The position numbers were made by a program, and so were the translations under genes. This document shows, in pieces, positions 35,939 to 44,484 of a stretch of DNA of 64,000 nucleotides (position 1 is the stretch's first letter; every line of letters begins with the position of its first letter). The notes beneath the pieces were generated by a model that worked only from the letters and a program-made list of their open reading frames with translations, ran no database searches and was not told where the DNA came from. Source of the stretch: Photorhabdus cinerea (lineage in GTDB: Bacteria; Pseudomonadota; Gammaproteobacteria; Enterobacterales; Enterobacteriaceae); NCBI RefSeq assembly GCF_011189575.1, contig NZ_PUJW01000015.1, positions 52,545-116,544 on the forward strand, given 5' to 3'.

Positions 35939-36826
35939 CTATATTTCGCAATTAGTTGTTACTTGAATAAAATCAATAGATTCACCGATCTTTATTTCAA
36001 CATTTACCTCTTTGACTTCATTAATATTATTTATATGTGTGCCGCCACATGGAATAGTGACTACTGTGGAGTCAATAGTCGATTTCCATAATCTGGTATC
36101 ACTGATCTCTTTCGATTTATATTCGACAGTGATTTCTGCTCCTTGGGTTAGCCAATTATTAAGTGTACTATTCACTTCTCTATTAATTTTATCCAGATTT
36201 TCAATTAATATATTTTTATCGAACCCCTTCTTTTTAAGTGATTTACCAAAGCGGTAAATATCCACTGATTTAAGTTCTGTGATTGAAGATTGGTAAATTG
36301 CGGCTTTATCTAAATTATAATTTCCCAAATCATCGGTATCGTACACTTTAGACCATATATGATTTGTTGCTTTGTTTAATGCAAGAGACATAAAATGCGC
36401 CATAGAGTGTGCGGCACTTACCCTGTATCTTGTTTCATAATTCACAGATAAAGTGACTGTTTTTCCTATCAGGTCTCGTTCAGAAAATTCTTGTAAGTCA
36501 GGTATATAGTGTGCTGGAATGATTTTTTCTGGCGACGTTGCTTGTTTCGTTATTTCCTGATCTATATATAAATGATCATTGAAAAGACCTGCGGTGTAAA
36601 CTTTTGTTACGGCAAGTTTTTTATTACCTATTGAAACTATTCCATTATCATATAATTGATCCGGCCAGTTATAGTTTTTAGGATAAAATGGACTATCCTG
36701 GGCTATCAAAATGGTGCCATCTTCATACTTCATAACCCCGATAATGTGAGATTCTAACGTCAGGGCTCCTAGCATAAATGAAGCTTCTGCTTTTAAGAGT
36801 TCATCAATATTTATATCTGTAGTCAT
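35939..36826 (-). CDS. AlaX-like alanyl/threonyl-tRNA editing hydrolase
   Basis: 295 aa. It carries the zinc-site pair of the AlaRS/ThrRS editing domain: HSMAH (His140, His144) and CGGTH (Cys260, His264), with the N-terminal beta domain seen in AlaX-M proteins. Such enzymes deacylate mischarged Ser-/Gly-tRNA-Ala or related species in trans. It is larger and more divergent than housekeeping AlaX and sits alone between two direct ERIC copies, in an AT-rich accessory setting. A role in handling a non-standard amino acid or in self-protection is possible but unproven. Confidence 0.75.
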   Translation of the reverse strand: MTTDINIDELLKAEASFMLGALTLESHIIGVMKYEDGTILIAQDSPFYPKNYNWPDQLYDNGIVSIGNKKLAVTKVYTAGLFNDHLYIDQEITKQATSPEKIIPAHYIPDLQEFSERDLIGKTVTLSVNYETRYRVSAAHSMAHFMSLALNKATNHIWSKVYDTDDLGNYNLDKAAIYQSSITELKSVDIYRFGKSLKKKGFDKNILIENLDKINREVNSTLNNWLTQGAEITVEYKSKEISDTRLWKSTIDSTVVTIPCGGTHINNINEVKEVNVEIKIGESIDFIQVTTNCEI

Positions 36827-36842
36827 GTAACATCTCGCTAGT

Positions 36843-36970
36843 TATACCCGTTATCTTTCAAGTTGCCTCTTTGTTGACTGAACTCGCTTACCCCGGTCAC
36901 ATAGTTCGCTATGCTCCCGGGGATTCGTTCCCTTGCCGTCGCGATGCATCTTGAAATCCATAGGGTATAT
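36843..36970 (+). repeat. ERIC element, upstream of the AlaX-like gene
   Basis: TATACCCGTTATCTTTCAAG through TAGGGTATAT with TACCCCGGTCAC core. It lies 17 bases before the AlaX-like start, so it occupies the gene's promoter or leader. Confidence 0.93.
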
Positions 36971-37053
36971 CTTTTTCTATTGACATATTAGTTATATTAA
37001 TGAAAATGTCTATGTCGCAATGACAATTCTATTAGTGGCTAAGGAGTTCTATT

Positions 37054-37434
37054 ATGGATTATTTATCATACAAAAAACAGGCTGATCATGTTATAGCAGA
37101 AAACATAGAGAATGTATCAAGAAAATCTGCGCCAATTGTATATTCAACTATGGAGGATATTTATTTAGGTTTAGTTAGATTAAGAAACTCTCAAGCTTTT
37201 TTGTATAAAGATATTTATGGTAAGCAGATATCTAATGAAGATGAGAGAATGATTGATGCAGCTATTAAAGCAATTTTTAAAAAAGGTGATGTAATTTATG
37301 ATATTGTGTCTACAATCATAAATACAATGTATGATTTGATTCCTGAGAGAACACAAAGAATTATATCTGAGAAGTTTAATTTAATCGTAGCTACACTACA
37401 TATGGAGTTCAAACAGCAACGAAGATTAGTATAG
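37054..37434 (+). CDS. Hcp-linked effector candidate, N-terminal part (frameshifted gene)
   Basis: 126 aa from an ATG with AAGGAG upstream. Helical, charged N-terminus (MDYLSYKKQADHVIAENIENV). Just before the stop the +2 frame becomes coding-like: after LIVATLHM the alternative frame reads GVQTATKISIATAVTSLIS and joins the 37452 frame. One missing G in the ATGGAG stretch (37402-37407) would restore a single protein of about 233 aa. The two parts are therefore probably one broken gene. The C-terminal half has a hydrophobic stretch, consistent with a membrane-acting toxin, but no family is recognised. Confidence 0.5.
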   Translation: MDYLSYKKQADHVIAENIENVSRKSAPIVYSTMEDIYLGLVRLRNSQAFLYKDIYGKQISNEDERMIDAAIKAIFKKGDVIYDIVSTIINTMYDLIPERTQRIISEKFNLIVATLHMEFKQQRRLV

Positions 37435-37451
37435 CCACCGCAGTAACAAGT

Positions 37452-37754
37452 TTGATATCGATTAAGATAAATGCGGTTCCATCTGTAAAAGCAAAAATAG
37501 CAACCTTTTTAAACATATCAATAAACTCCCTCGCTATTTATGGGATTTTCGAAAAAGCAGCTAGATCTGCACGAAAATTAAAAATAGAATCGCCTGTGAC
37601 ATATTTAGCCTTAAGGAAGAAAGGGTTAGAAATGCTTTATTTCTTGGTTGAGCCATACATGGGGAAATTAATAAATATTTATAGAAAAAATATCATGACT
37701 TTAGAAGATGAAAAATTACTTTTAGATGAAATAGAAAGATTAATTTACCTTTAA
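37452..37754 (+). CDS. Hcp-linked effector candidate, C-terminal part
   Basis: 100 aa counted from a TTG; its frame is open back to 37383, encoding TATKISIATAVTSLISIKINAV. It lacks its own RBS, which supports the view that it is the 3' portion of the gene starting at 37054. A hydrophobic/amphipathic centre (FLNISINSLAIYGIFEKAA) is followed by a basic helical tail. Convergent with hcp at 37998 and followed by a 55-aa membrane protein. Confidence 0.45.
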   Translation: MISIKINAVPSVKAKIATFLNISINSLAIYGIFEKAARSARKLKIESPVTYLALRKKGLEMLYFLVEPYMGKLINIYRKNIMTLEDEKLLLDEIERLIYL

Positions 37755-37782
37755 CTTAACATAATGTAATTGGTGACAAAAA

Positions 37783-37950
37783 ATGGATTTAATTAAATCT
37801 TTTGTAATAGATCTTGTTGGAATTTTCATAACATTTGCTCTTTGTTTAGCATGGTTTGTAATTACTCCTGAAGGGTTTGGTATAATTGGGGGAATAATTA
37901 TTCTGATAGTGTCGTATTTCGTTACAATAAAAGTAAAAAAAAAATGTTGA
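37783..37950 (+). CDS. Small two-helix membrane protein, candidate immunity protein
   Basis: 55 aa with two hydrophobic helices (IDLVGIFITFALCLAWFVI and GIIGGIIILIVSYFVTI) and a basic end. A GGTGA site precedes the ATG. It follows the effector-like gene by 28 bases. Small membrane proteins beside pore-forming T6SS effectors are commonly their immunity factors; that role here is inference. Confidence 0.5.
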   Translation: MDLIKSFVIDLVGIFITFALCLAWFVITPEGFGIIGGIIILIVSYFVTIKVKKKC

Positions 37951-37969
37951 AGTTAGAATAACTTCAACA
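37945..37969. terminator. Convergent hairpin between the small membrane gene and hcp
   Basis: Stem TGTTGAAGTTA/TAACTTCAACA with a 3-nt loop, overlapping the stop of the 37783 gene. No strong T run on either side. Confidence 0.5.
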
Positions 37970-37997
37970 ATAAGGTATTACATTGATTAATAAAGTG

Positions 37998-38477
37998 TTA
38001 GTACACTCTATCATCCCATATACTGTAGCCTGAAGTTCCAGCTATGTGATGTTTCCATGTTATGCTTTTATATGCTAGAGAAATAGTTTCAAATGGTATT
38101 GCATTTGAACTGTCTATACTGTGAGGATAATTGGCACATATATCAACAATAGAGGCATCTCTTAACTCGACGGTATAGAATTTTTCCATAACACCAAAAG
38201 AATTAATTCTGTAAAAATCAAAATAAGCATTTAAGATTTCATTATTAGAAATAGCTATGCCAAGTAGAGGAGATGATTTATCTATTATTTTCATGAAATC
38301 TACTGGATGATGATCAGAATTTTGTTCTCTAGTTAAACTATGAACGAAAGATAAAACTTGAATTTCATCTTCATGTCCAATTTGATACCTATTTCCTATA
38401 GAGTCAGATGTTGAGCACCCTGATGATATTAACCCTTGTTTACGGCCAGTTAGTTTTAAGTAAATAGAAAAGCTCAT
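37998..38477 (-). CDS. hcp: Hcp family type VI secretion tube protein (orphan)
   Basis: 159 aa. The Hcp1 fold is recognisable: SIYLKLTGRKQG, SDSIGNRYQIGHEDEIQVLSF, DKSSPLLGIAIS, a TVELRDASIVDI strand, and the terminal SLAYKSITWKHHIAGTSGYSIWDD. Hcp forms the hexameric inner tube of the T6SS and carries small effectors in its lumen. No other T6SS gene is present, so it depends on a system elsewhere. It is convergent with an effector/immunity-like pair, and a degraded relative lies at 1585-1904. Confidence 0.88.
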   Translation of the reverse strand: MSFSIYLKLTGRKQGLISSGCSTSDSIGNRYQIGHEDEIQVLSFVHSLTREQNSDHHPVDFMKIIDKSSPLLGIAISNNEILNAYFDFYRINSFGVMEKFYTVELRDASIVDICANYPHSIDSSNAIPFETISLAYKSITWKHHIAGTSGYSIWDDRVY

Positions 38478-38725
38478 ATAAACATCCTATATCAATCCCA
38501 TAACAGTTAATAGAAGTGTCTATATTATCTCCATAATACAAAAGAATCAAAAGTATTGTTTATATAATAATCTTAAAATGTTTGTGGCTAGTTACTCCAA
38601 GAGGGAACATGAGATAGTATTTTACACTGAATATATATGATATTTGGTCAATTTATGTGTCAATAATTAATTGGAAAGATTGATATAACGTTGAAGGGAG
38701 AAATTGGATATAAATTCAATGTAAT
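38478..38725. other. hcp upstream region
   Basis: About 250 AT-rich bases, no gene seen. It must hold the hcp promoter (minus strand) and marks the boundary of the accessory block with glpD. Confidence 0.35.
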
Positions 38726-38760
38726 AAAAACCGCGAAGAAGTTTTTAATATTCTCGCGGT
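38726..38760 (-). terminator. glpD rho-independent terminator
   Basis: On the minus strand ACCGCGA...TCGCGGT forms a stem followed by TTTTT, 49 bases beyond the glpD stop. Confidence 0.8.
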
Positions 38761-38808
38761 AGTCGCGTTTTTTAAACTGGAAAAGCAATGGTTTTCTGTA
38801 AAGAAAAA

Positions 38809-40311
38809 TCAAATCTCGGTACGTGGCTTCGCATTCTCCGCCAACCATGCCGCAATACGTTGCTTCTGCTCTTCTTTCAGCCACATACCCAATTTGGTGC
38901 GGCGCCAGATGGCATCATCCAGTTCAACAACCCACTCGTTGTCAACCAGATAACGAAGTTCAGCTTCATACAAGCCCTGGCCGAAGGACTCACCTAGATC
39001 ACTTAGATCATTAGCACCTTGCAGAATTAGTTCACTGTTGCTGCCATAAGTGCGTGCATAGCGTACGGCAACGGCTTCCGGTAACCAGTTGTAGCGTTTA
39101 CGCAATAAACGGGCATAACCGTCACGGTCACAGCCTTCTAAATTACCCCCCGGCAACTGACCATTTTTGGTCCAGGCTTTTCCGGCATTGGGATAGTACT
39201 GCATGAGCTTCTCGGTTGCGTGTTCTGCCAGTTTACGGTAAGTGGTTAGCTTACCGCCGAATATAGATAGCAATGGGGCTTTACCCTGCTCATCATGAAT
39301 ATCGAGCGTGTAGTCACGGGTAATCGCTTGAGGTGAATCAGACTCGTCATCACACAGTGGGCGGACGCCAGAATAGGTCCAGACGATATCTTCACGGCTA
39401 AGCTGTTTCTTAAAATGATCGTTATAGACTTTCAGCAGATAGTTAATCTCCTGATCGTCTATCTTCACCTCTTTTGGATCACCTTTATATTCCACATCGG
39501 TTGTACCAATAATGGAGAATTCATCCATCCAGGGAATAACAAATACGATACGATGATCTTCGTTTTGCAGAATATAAGCTTGCGGCTCATCATGCACTCT
39601 TGGTACCACAATATGGCTACCTTTGATCAGGCGAATACCATAAGGTGATTTCAATTTCAGGCCATCGTCAAAGAATTCTTTAACCCAAGGGCCGGTGGCA
39701 TTAACCAGACCTTTTGCCCGCCAGGTATAGGTTTTACCTGTACGCAGATCTTCGGCTTCAACCATCCAACTGTCATGTTCGCGCCAGGCGCGGGTAACTT
39801 TTGTTTGTGTACGGACTTCACCGCCGTGTTTTTTCACTTCCTGAGCGTTAAGGACAACTAAACGAGCATCATCAACCCAGCAGTCAGAATATTCAAAGCC
39901 ACGGACCAATTCTGGTTTCAACACGGAATTAGCACCGAATTTCAGCCCCTTACTGCTTGGTAGGCTGACTCGTTTACCCAAATTGTCATAGAGGAACAGA
40001 CCAATGCGGATCATCCATGCTGGGCGCAGGTGTGGCTGGTGCGGCAGGCGAAAACGCATCGGAAAAGCAATGTGTGGGGCGAGTTTTAGTAAAACTTCAC
40101 GTTCTGCCAGCGCTTCGCTGACCAGACGGAATTCATAATGTTCCAGATAGCGCAGGCCACCGTGGATCAGTTTTGAACTGGCGGATGAGGTGGCTTTAGC
40201 TAAGTCTTGTGCTTCCAGCAGCAGAACGGAGAGTCCCCGGCCAGCGGCGTCAGCCGCGATACCAGCGCCGTTGATCCCGCCGCCGATAACAATCAAGTCT
40301 TTAGTTTCCAT
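38809..40311 (-). CDS. glpD: Aerobic glycerol-3-phosphate dehydrogenase
   Basis: 500 aa flavoprotein. The N-terminal FAD motif is LIVIGGGINGAGIAADAAGRG, followed by SSKLIHGGLRYLEHYEFRLV; GVRPL and SIFGGKLTTYRKLAE complete the family pattern. It oxidises glycerol-3-phosphate to dihydroxyacetone phosphate at the inner membrane and passes electrons to quinone. GlpR operator-like sequences lie just upstream. Unlike the divergent E. coli arrangement, glpD here is on the same strand as glpEGR and downstream of glpR, with a TnpB element between. Confidence 0.98.
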   Translation of the reverse strand: METKDLIVIGGGINGAGIAADAAGRGLSVLLLEAQDLAKATSSASSKLIHGGLRYLEHYEFRLVSEALAEREVLLKLAPHIAFPMRFRLPHQPHLRPAWMIRIGLFLYDNLGKRVSLPSSKGLKFGANSVLKPELVRGFEYSDCWVDDARLVVLNAQEVKKHGGEVRTQTKVTRAWREHDSWMVEAEDLRTGKTYTWRAKGLVNATGPWVKEFFDDGLKLKSPYGIRLIKGSHIVVPRVHDEPQAYILQNEDHRIVFVIPWMDEFSIIGTTDVEYKGDPKEVKIDDQEINYLLKVYNDHFKKQLSREDIVWTYSGVRPLCDDESDSPQAITRDYTLDIHDEQGKAPLLSIFGGKLTTYRKLAEHATEKLMQYYPNAGKAWTKNGQLPGGNLEGCDRDGYARLLRKRYNWLPEAVAVRYARTYGSNSELILQGANDLSDLGESFGQGLYEAELRYLVDNEWVVELDDAIWRRTKLGMWLKEEQKQRIAAWLAENAKPRTEI

Positions 40312-40321
40312 TCATCCTCCC

Positions 40322-40360
40322 AAATGTTCGAAACAGTTCTTTAATGTTCGTTTTCGCTCA
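40322..40360. promoter_or_regulatory. GlpR operator-like sites upstream of glpD
   Basis: AAATGTTCGAAACAGTTCT and TTAATGTTCGTTTTCGCTC lie in tandem. Each carries the TGTTCG half of the GlpR consensus (ATGTTCGWTAWCGAACAT) with a degenerate second half. They sit 11-49 bases before the glpD start. Confidence 0.6.
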
Positions 40361-40455
40361 CAATTGTAATCGGAAATTTGCCAATAGCCAACCACTAACT
40401 GAGAAAAAACACATTTGCGTGATATCGGTGGCAAATATTATCGTACCCATCTTTA

Positions 40456-41679
40456 CCTCCAAAAGGGTACTCCCGCCGACATCAGGCGGGAGGGGAATTT
40501 GGACGGGCTTGAGGTAACAAAACACATTCTGGATTCTGGCGGAAAACTTCCTTCCGCGTTTGAACTAAACCGCATGCTCACGGGGTGGAAAAAAACACCG
40601 GAATACGCCTTCTTGCAGGAAGCTTACACCGATAACCTTCAACAAAAACTGAAAGACTTACAGGGGGCATGGAGGCGTTGCTTCGATAAAACACAGGCAG
40701 GAAAGCGCCTGTATGGAAACGAAAAAATGACGGCAGGGATTCAATCCGGTTCGTCAATTTTGAGAAATATTGTCTCCTTGAAAATCGCAGAGTCAGGCTG
40801 CCTTCTGGACTCGGATGGATAAAGTTCCGGCAATCGCAGGAGGTGAACGGCAAAATCAAAAATGCCACGATTAGACAGTCAGCGGGTAAGTGGTATGTGT
40901 CGTTTCAAGTCGAGATAGAAGCCTCTGAGCCCCCCCACGAATCAACAACAATGGTGGGTCTGGATGCCGGGATATCGAAACTGGCGACGCTCTCAGACGG
41001 TACGATATACGAACCCGTCAACAGTTTTAAAACCAGTCAGCGCAAGCTGGCGAGGCTTCAGCGTCAGTTAAGCCGCAAAGTTAAGTTCAGCGCCAACTGG
41101 CAGAAACAGAAGCGAAAAATTCGGCGTCTGCACACGCATATTGCTAATATTCGCCGCGACTACCTTCATAAGACCACCACGAAAATAAGCAAAAACCACG
41201 CGATGATCGTGATTGAAGATTTGAAGGTCAGTCACATGTCGAAGTCAGCGAAAGGCACGGCAGAACAGCCCGGAAGGAACGTTCGGGCTAAATCAGGCTT
41301 AAATCGCGCGATACGGGAGCAGGGCTGGTATGAAATGCGCCGTCAGCTAGAATATAAGCAGCTCTGGCGCGGCGGTCAGGTACTGGCAGTCCCTCCGGCC
41401 TACACCAGCCAGCGGTGTGCATGTTGCGGTCATACAGTCAAAGAGAACCGCTTGTCGCAGAGTAAATTCGTGTGCCAGGTGTGTGGATATACCGCGAACG
41501 CAGATGTCAACGGCGCACGTAACATTTTAGCGGCAGGGCATGCCGTGCTTGCCTGTGGAGGGACGGAGCAGTCAGGCCGCCCGTTGAAGCAGGAACCAGA
41601 CGCAGAGCGATCAGCCGTCGCCCACTAACGGGAATCCCCCTCCTGAGTCACGAAGTGCGAAAGTGGGGGAGGATGTCAA
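40456..41679 (+). mobile_element. IS605-group TnpB-only element (copy B, degenerate)
   Basis: Same ends as copy A in the opposite orientation: left hairpin CCCGCC/GGCGGG at 40471-40491 and right palindrome ending GGATGTCAA at 41679. Relative to copy A about 350 bases are deleted between the left hairpin region and the middle of tnpB. It lies between glpD and glpR, its left end about 140 bases from the glpD start. Confidence 0.85.
40517..41628 (+). pseudogene. tnpB: tnpB pseudogene (copy B)
   Basis: The first 40 or so residues are absent. The frame picks up at the segment matching SGGRLPSAFELNRMLTGWKK, then shifts by one base near 40695 (after DKTQAGK) and resumes as KAPVWKRKNDGRDSIRFVNFEKYC, continuing to the end at 41628. 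The RuvC residues (GLDAGISKLA, VIEDLKV, NADVNGARN) and Cys pairs (CACCGH, CQVCGY) remain in the 3' part, which is open from 40843. Confidence 0.85.
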
Positions 41680-41781
41680 ATAATTGACATGGTATTAATT
41701 AGGGGATTATAGAGATGGAATTATGGGGAATTGCGAGAGCATACTGGGGATAGCTCTATCCCCAGTACAGAGAAAAAATAA

Positions 41782-42540
41782 TTAGCAAAGTTCGAGTTGA
41801 ACGTTATGTTGTTCAATCACTTTCTGGATGCTTGCAGGAGGCATTTGATCGGTGAACAAGCAATCAATGAGGTCCATATTACCCAGATTAACCATGGCAT
41901 TACGGCCAAACTTAGAATGGTCAGTTACCAGCATAACGCAACGGGAATTTTCGATAATTGCGCGTTTGATTCGTACTTCATGGTAATCAAATTCCAATAG
42001 TGCGCCATCCATATCAATGCCACTAATACCCAGAATGCCGTAATCGAGCCGAAACTGGGAGATAAAATCCAGTGTGGCTTCGCCGATAATCCCACCGTCA
42101 CGGGTGCGAACTTCCCCACCTGCGAGGATTAAGCGGAAGTCTTCTTTTACCATCAACAGGGTAGCTACGTTGAGGTTGTTAGTGACAATCCGCAGATCTT
42201 TATGATTTAACAGTGCGTGAGCGACGGCTTCTGGTGTCGTGCCGATATCAATAAACAGTGTTGCACCATCCGGGATCTGGCTGGCAACACGCTGGGCAAT
42301 ACGCGCTTTCTCTTCTGACCACATGATCTTGCGATCATGATAAGCAGTATTAACTGAACTTGATGGCAATGCTGCACCGCCGTGATGCCGCTGTATTTTA
42401 TTTTTGTCTGCCAGATCATTCAGGTCACGGCGAATAGTCTGGGGGCTGACATTAAAGTGTTCAACCAACTCTTCAGTACTGACATAGCCCTGAAGACGTA
42501 CCAGCTCAACAATTGCATCATGCCGTTGAGTTTGCTTCAC
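41782..42540 (-). CDS. glpR: Glycerol-3-phosphate regulon repressor
   Basis: 252 aa DeoR-family repressor. The N-terminal helix-turn-helix is RHDAIVELVRLQGYVSTEELVEHFNVSPQTIRRDLNDL, and the C-terminal sugar-phosphate domain contains GTTPEAVAHALL, GGEVRTRDGGIIG and TDHSKFGR. Glycerol-3-phosphate is the inducer. Last gene of glpE-glpG-glpR and probable regulator of glpD beyond the TnpB element. Confidence 0.97.
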   Translation of the reverse strand: MKQTQRHDAIVELVRLQGYVSTEELVEHFNVSPQTIRRDLNDLADKNKIQRHHGGAALPSSSVNTAYHDRKIMWSEEKARIAQRVASQIPDGATLFIDIGTTPEAVAHALLNHKDLRIVTNNLNVATLLMVKEDFRLILAGGEVRTRDGGIIGEATLDFISQFRLDYGILGISGIDMDGALLEFDYHEVRIKRAIIENSRCVMLVTDHSKFGRNAMVNLGNMDLIDCLFTDQMPPASIQKVIEQHNVQLELC

Positions 42541-42556
42541 GATAGTCCCCTAATTC

Positions 42557-43405
42557 TTAAAAATGCTGATTATTATTTTTGAATGTATAGCGGTTATCCC
42601 ACAACGCCATCAGTAAGCCGATGGTTAAACCAGAGAAATGGGCTGCGTTAGCAATGGAGAGTCCAAATGTATCGAAGTAGCCAACAATCAGCCAGAGGAT
42701 CGAAAAGGCCATCAAACCACGAGGAACGCCAATGCCGCGTTCGGGCGCGCGTTCACCGGTTAACCAAACATAACCAATTAAGGCGTAAACAACACCTGAA
42801 AGGCCCCCAAAATGAGAGCCGCTGAATAATGATTGTCCCCAGCCACTGAAAACGGCAGAGACAATAGTGATAACAAACAGTTTTCCTGTACCGAGACGTT
42901 TTTCTGTTTGCCCGCCAAGATACCACCACCACATGAGATTAAATATGATATGGAGTAGTGAGAAATGCAGCAAACCGTGAGTGACCCAACGCCACAGCTC
43001 CATATGTTGGCTGTTGTCAGGCCAGGCCAGCCAGGACATTACCTGATAATCCCCGGCGAACTGCATCCAGAGATAAACAGCGATATTCAAGATCAGCACT
43101 ATCATTGTTAACGGGCCAGCCTGATGACTCAAATAATGCCAATTCAGATTATTCTGGTATTGCAATGAATGGCTGACTTTGCCAGATTGCCAACTGGCGG
43201 TCTGATAGCGTTCGTTCAGTGGATCACGGGTAAATTGCTCCAGCTCTTGCTGAACCATTGTGAGTTTAGAGTCATCTTCTAGCCACAGTTCTACATGTTG
43301 TTCATCGTGACCCGGACGCATAGTCAGGTATACCTGATGAGTTGCCATATAATCGATAAAGCCTTGTGCCAGACGCGGGTTTGAAATAGTGATTACGTGG
43401 ATCAT
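42557..43405 (-). CDS. glpG: Rhomboid intramembrane serine protease GlpG
   Basis: 282 aa from the ATG at 43405, whose protein start (MIHVITISNPRLAQGFIDYM) matches the family; an upstream ATG at 43441 would overlap glpE. A cytoplasmic N-terminal domain is followed by six membrane helices. The catalytic dyad is Ser in FGGLSGVVYALIGY and His in NAAHFSGLTIG, and the conserved HIIFNLMWWWYLGG loop is present. It cleaves membrane substrates within the bilayer. Confidence 0.96.
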   Translation of the reverse strand: MIHVITISNPRLAQGFIDYMATHQVYLTMRPGHDEQHVELWLEDDSKLTMVQQELEQFTRDPLNERYQTASWQSGKVSHSLQYQNNLNWHYLSHQAGPLTMIVLILNIAVYLWMQFAGDYQVMSWLAWPDNSQHMELWRWVTHGLLHFSLLHIIFNLMWWWYLGGQTEKRLGTGKLFVITIVSAVFSGWGQSLFSGSHFGGLSGVVYALIGYVWLTGERAPERGIGVPRGLMAFSILWLIVGYFDTFGLSIANAAHFSGLTIGLLMALWDNRYTFKNNNQHF

Positions 43406-43415
43406 GGGATGTGTG

Positions 43416-43751
43416 TTATGCCGGGTTATGTAAGGAGTCAACGGCGTGAGGATAGTCTCTCAGCCAAGCTTCAAAGCCGCCATTAATGCTATAAACGGCC
43501 TCAAAACCCATGTTCAGTAAGTATTGAGCGGCACTTTGGCTGCTGTGGCCGTGGTAACACATGACCATCACCGGCTGCTCGAAATTGGCCTGTAGCATAA
43601 ACTCATTTAATGTTTCATTGGTTAGATGAAAAGCCCCACACGCATGACCGGATCGGAAACTTTGTGGATCACGGATATCTACCATAATAGCGGATTTATC
43701 TTGCCAGTATTGGTAGGCTTGCTCGGGGTTAATTGTTTGAAAATGATCCAT
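43416..43751 (-). CDS. glpE: Thiosulfate sulfurtransferase GlpE (single-domain rhodanese)
   Basis: 111 aa. The active-site loop with catalytic Cys is MCYHGHSSQSAA; DIRDPQSFRSGHACGAFHL is the typical rhodanese start. It transfers sulfane sulfur to thiophilic acceptors in the cytoplasm. First gene of the glpEGR operon. Confidence 0.96.
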   Translation of the reverse strand: MDHFQTINPEQAYQYWQDKSAIMVDIRDPQSFRSGHACGAFHLTNETLNEFMLQANFEQPVMVMCYHGHSSQSAAQYLLNMGFEAVYSINGGFEAWLRDYPHAVDSLHNPA

Positions 43752-43849
43752 ATATATTCTGAATTGCTCTTAGAATTTAGAGATTATACCAATTGGTTAT
43801 TATCGTAATAATGTTTTCCCGACGGTTATCCGAGCGGGAAAATCAGTTG

Positions 43850-44425
43850 TCAGTAATAAGAGTGTTCACCGCGCTGATGTTCGGTTAAGTCTTTCACCCC
43901 TTTTAGTTCAGGGAACATATTCAATAACTCTTTTTCGATCCCCTCTTTCAGGGTGACATCGACCATTGAACAGCCATTACAACCACCACCGAATTGCAGG
44001 ATAGCGAAACCTTCATCGGTGATTTCCATCAGGCTGACACGACCACCGTGACCCGCTAGCTGTGGGTTAATTTGTGACTGCAAAACATATTCCACGCGTT
44101 CTACAAGGGGTGAATCATCAGAAACCTTGCGCATTTTGGCGTTAGGCGCTTTCAGTGTTAGCTGAGAACCTAGCTGATCAGTGACAAAATCAATTTCTGC
44201 TTCTTCAAGGAACGGGGCGCTCAGTTCATCAACGTATGCTGACAGTTTTTCAAATTTCAGTTCAGTATCAGTTGCTTCAACTGCATCCGGCGGGCAGTAA
44301 GACACGCCACATTCAGCGGTAGGTGTACCCGGATTGATAACAAATACGCGGATTTGCGTACCGGGTTCTTGGTTTGCCAATAATTTGGCAAAATGGGTTT
44401 GCGCTGCTTCAGTAATATTAATCAT
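43850..44425 (-). CDS. nfuA: Fe/S biogenesis protein NfuA
   Basis: 191 aa. An N-terminal degenerate A-type carrier domain is followed by a C-terminal Nfu domain with the cluster-binding CNGCSMVDVTLKEGIE (CxxC). It carries 4Fe-4S clusters to target proteins, especially under stress or iron limitation. Located next to gntX as in E. coli. An inverted repeat TTTTCCCG/CGGGAAAA lies just beyond its stop. Confidence 0.98.
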   Translation of the reverse strand: MINITEAAQTHFAKLLANQEPGTQIRVFVINPGTPTAECGVSYCPPDAVEATDTELKFEKLSAYVDELSAPFLEEAEIDFVTDQLGSQLTLKAPNAKMRKVSDDSPLVERVEYVLQSQINPQLAGHGGRVSLMEITDEGFAILQFGGGCNGCSMVDVTLKEGIEKELLNMFPELKGVKDLTEHQRGEHSYY

Positions 44426-44484
44426 GTCATTTGCTCAATAGTTGACTGCTATAGTTGGTTATAATACGCCCATTCTCATATTGA

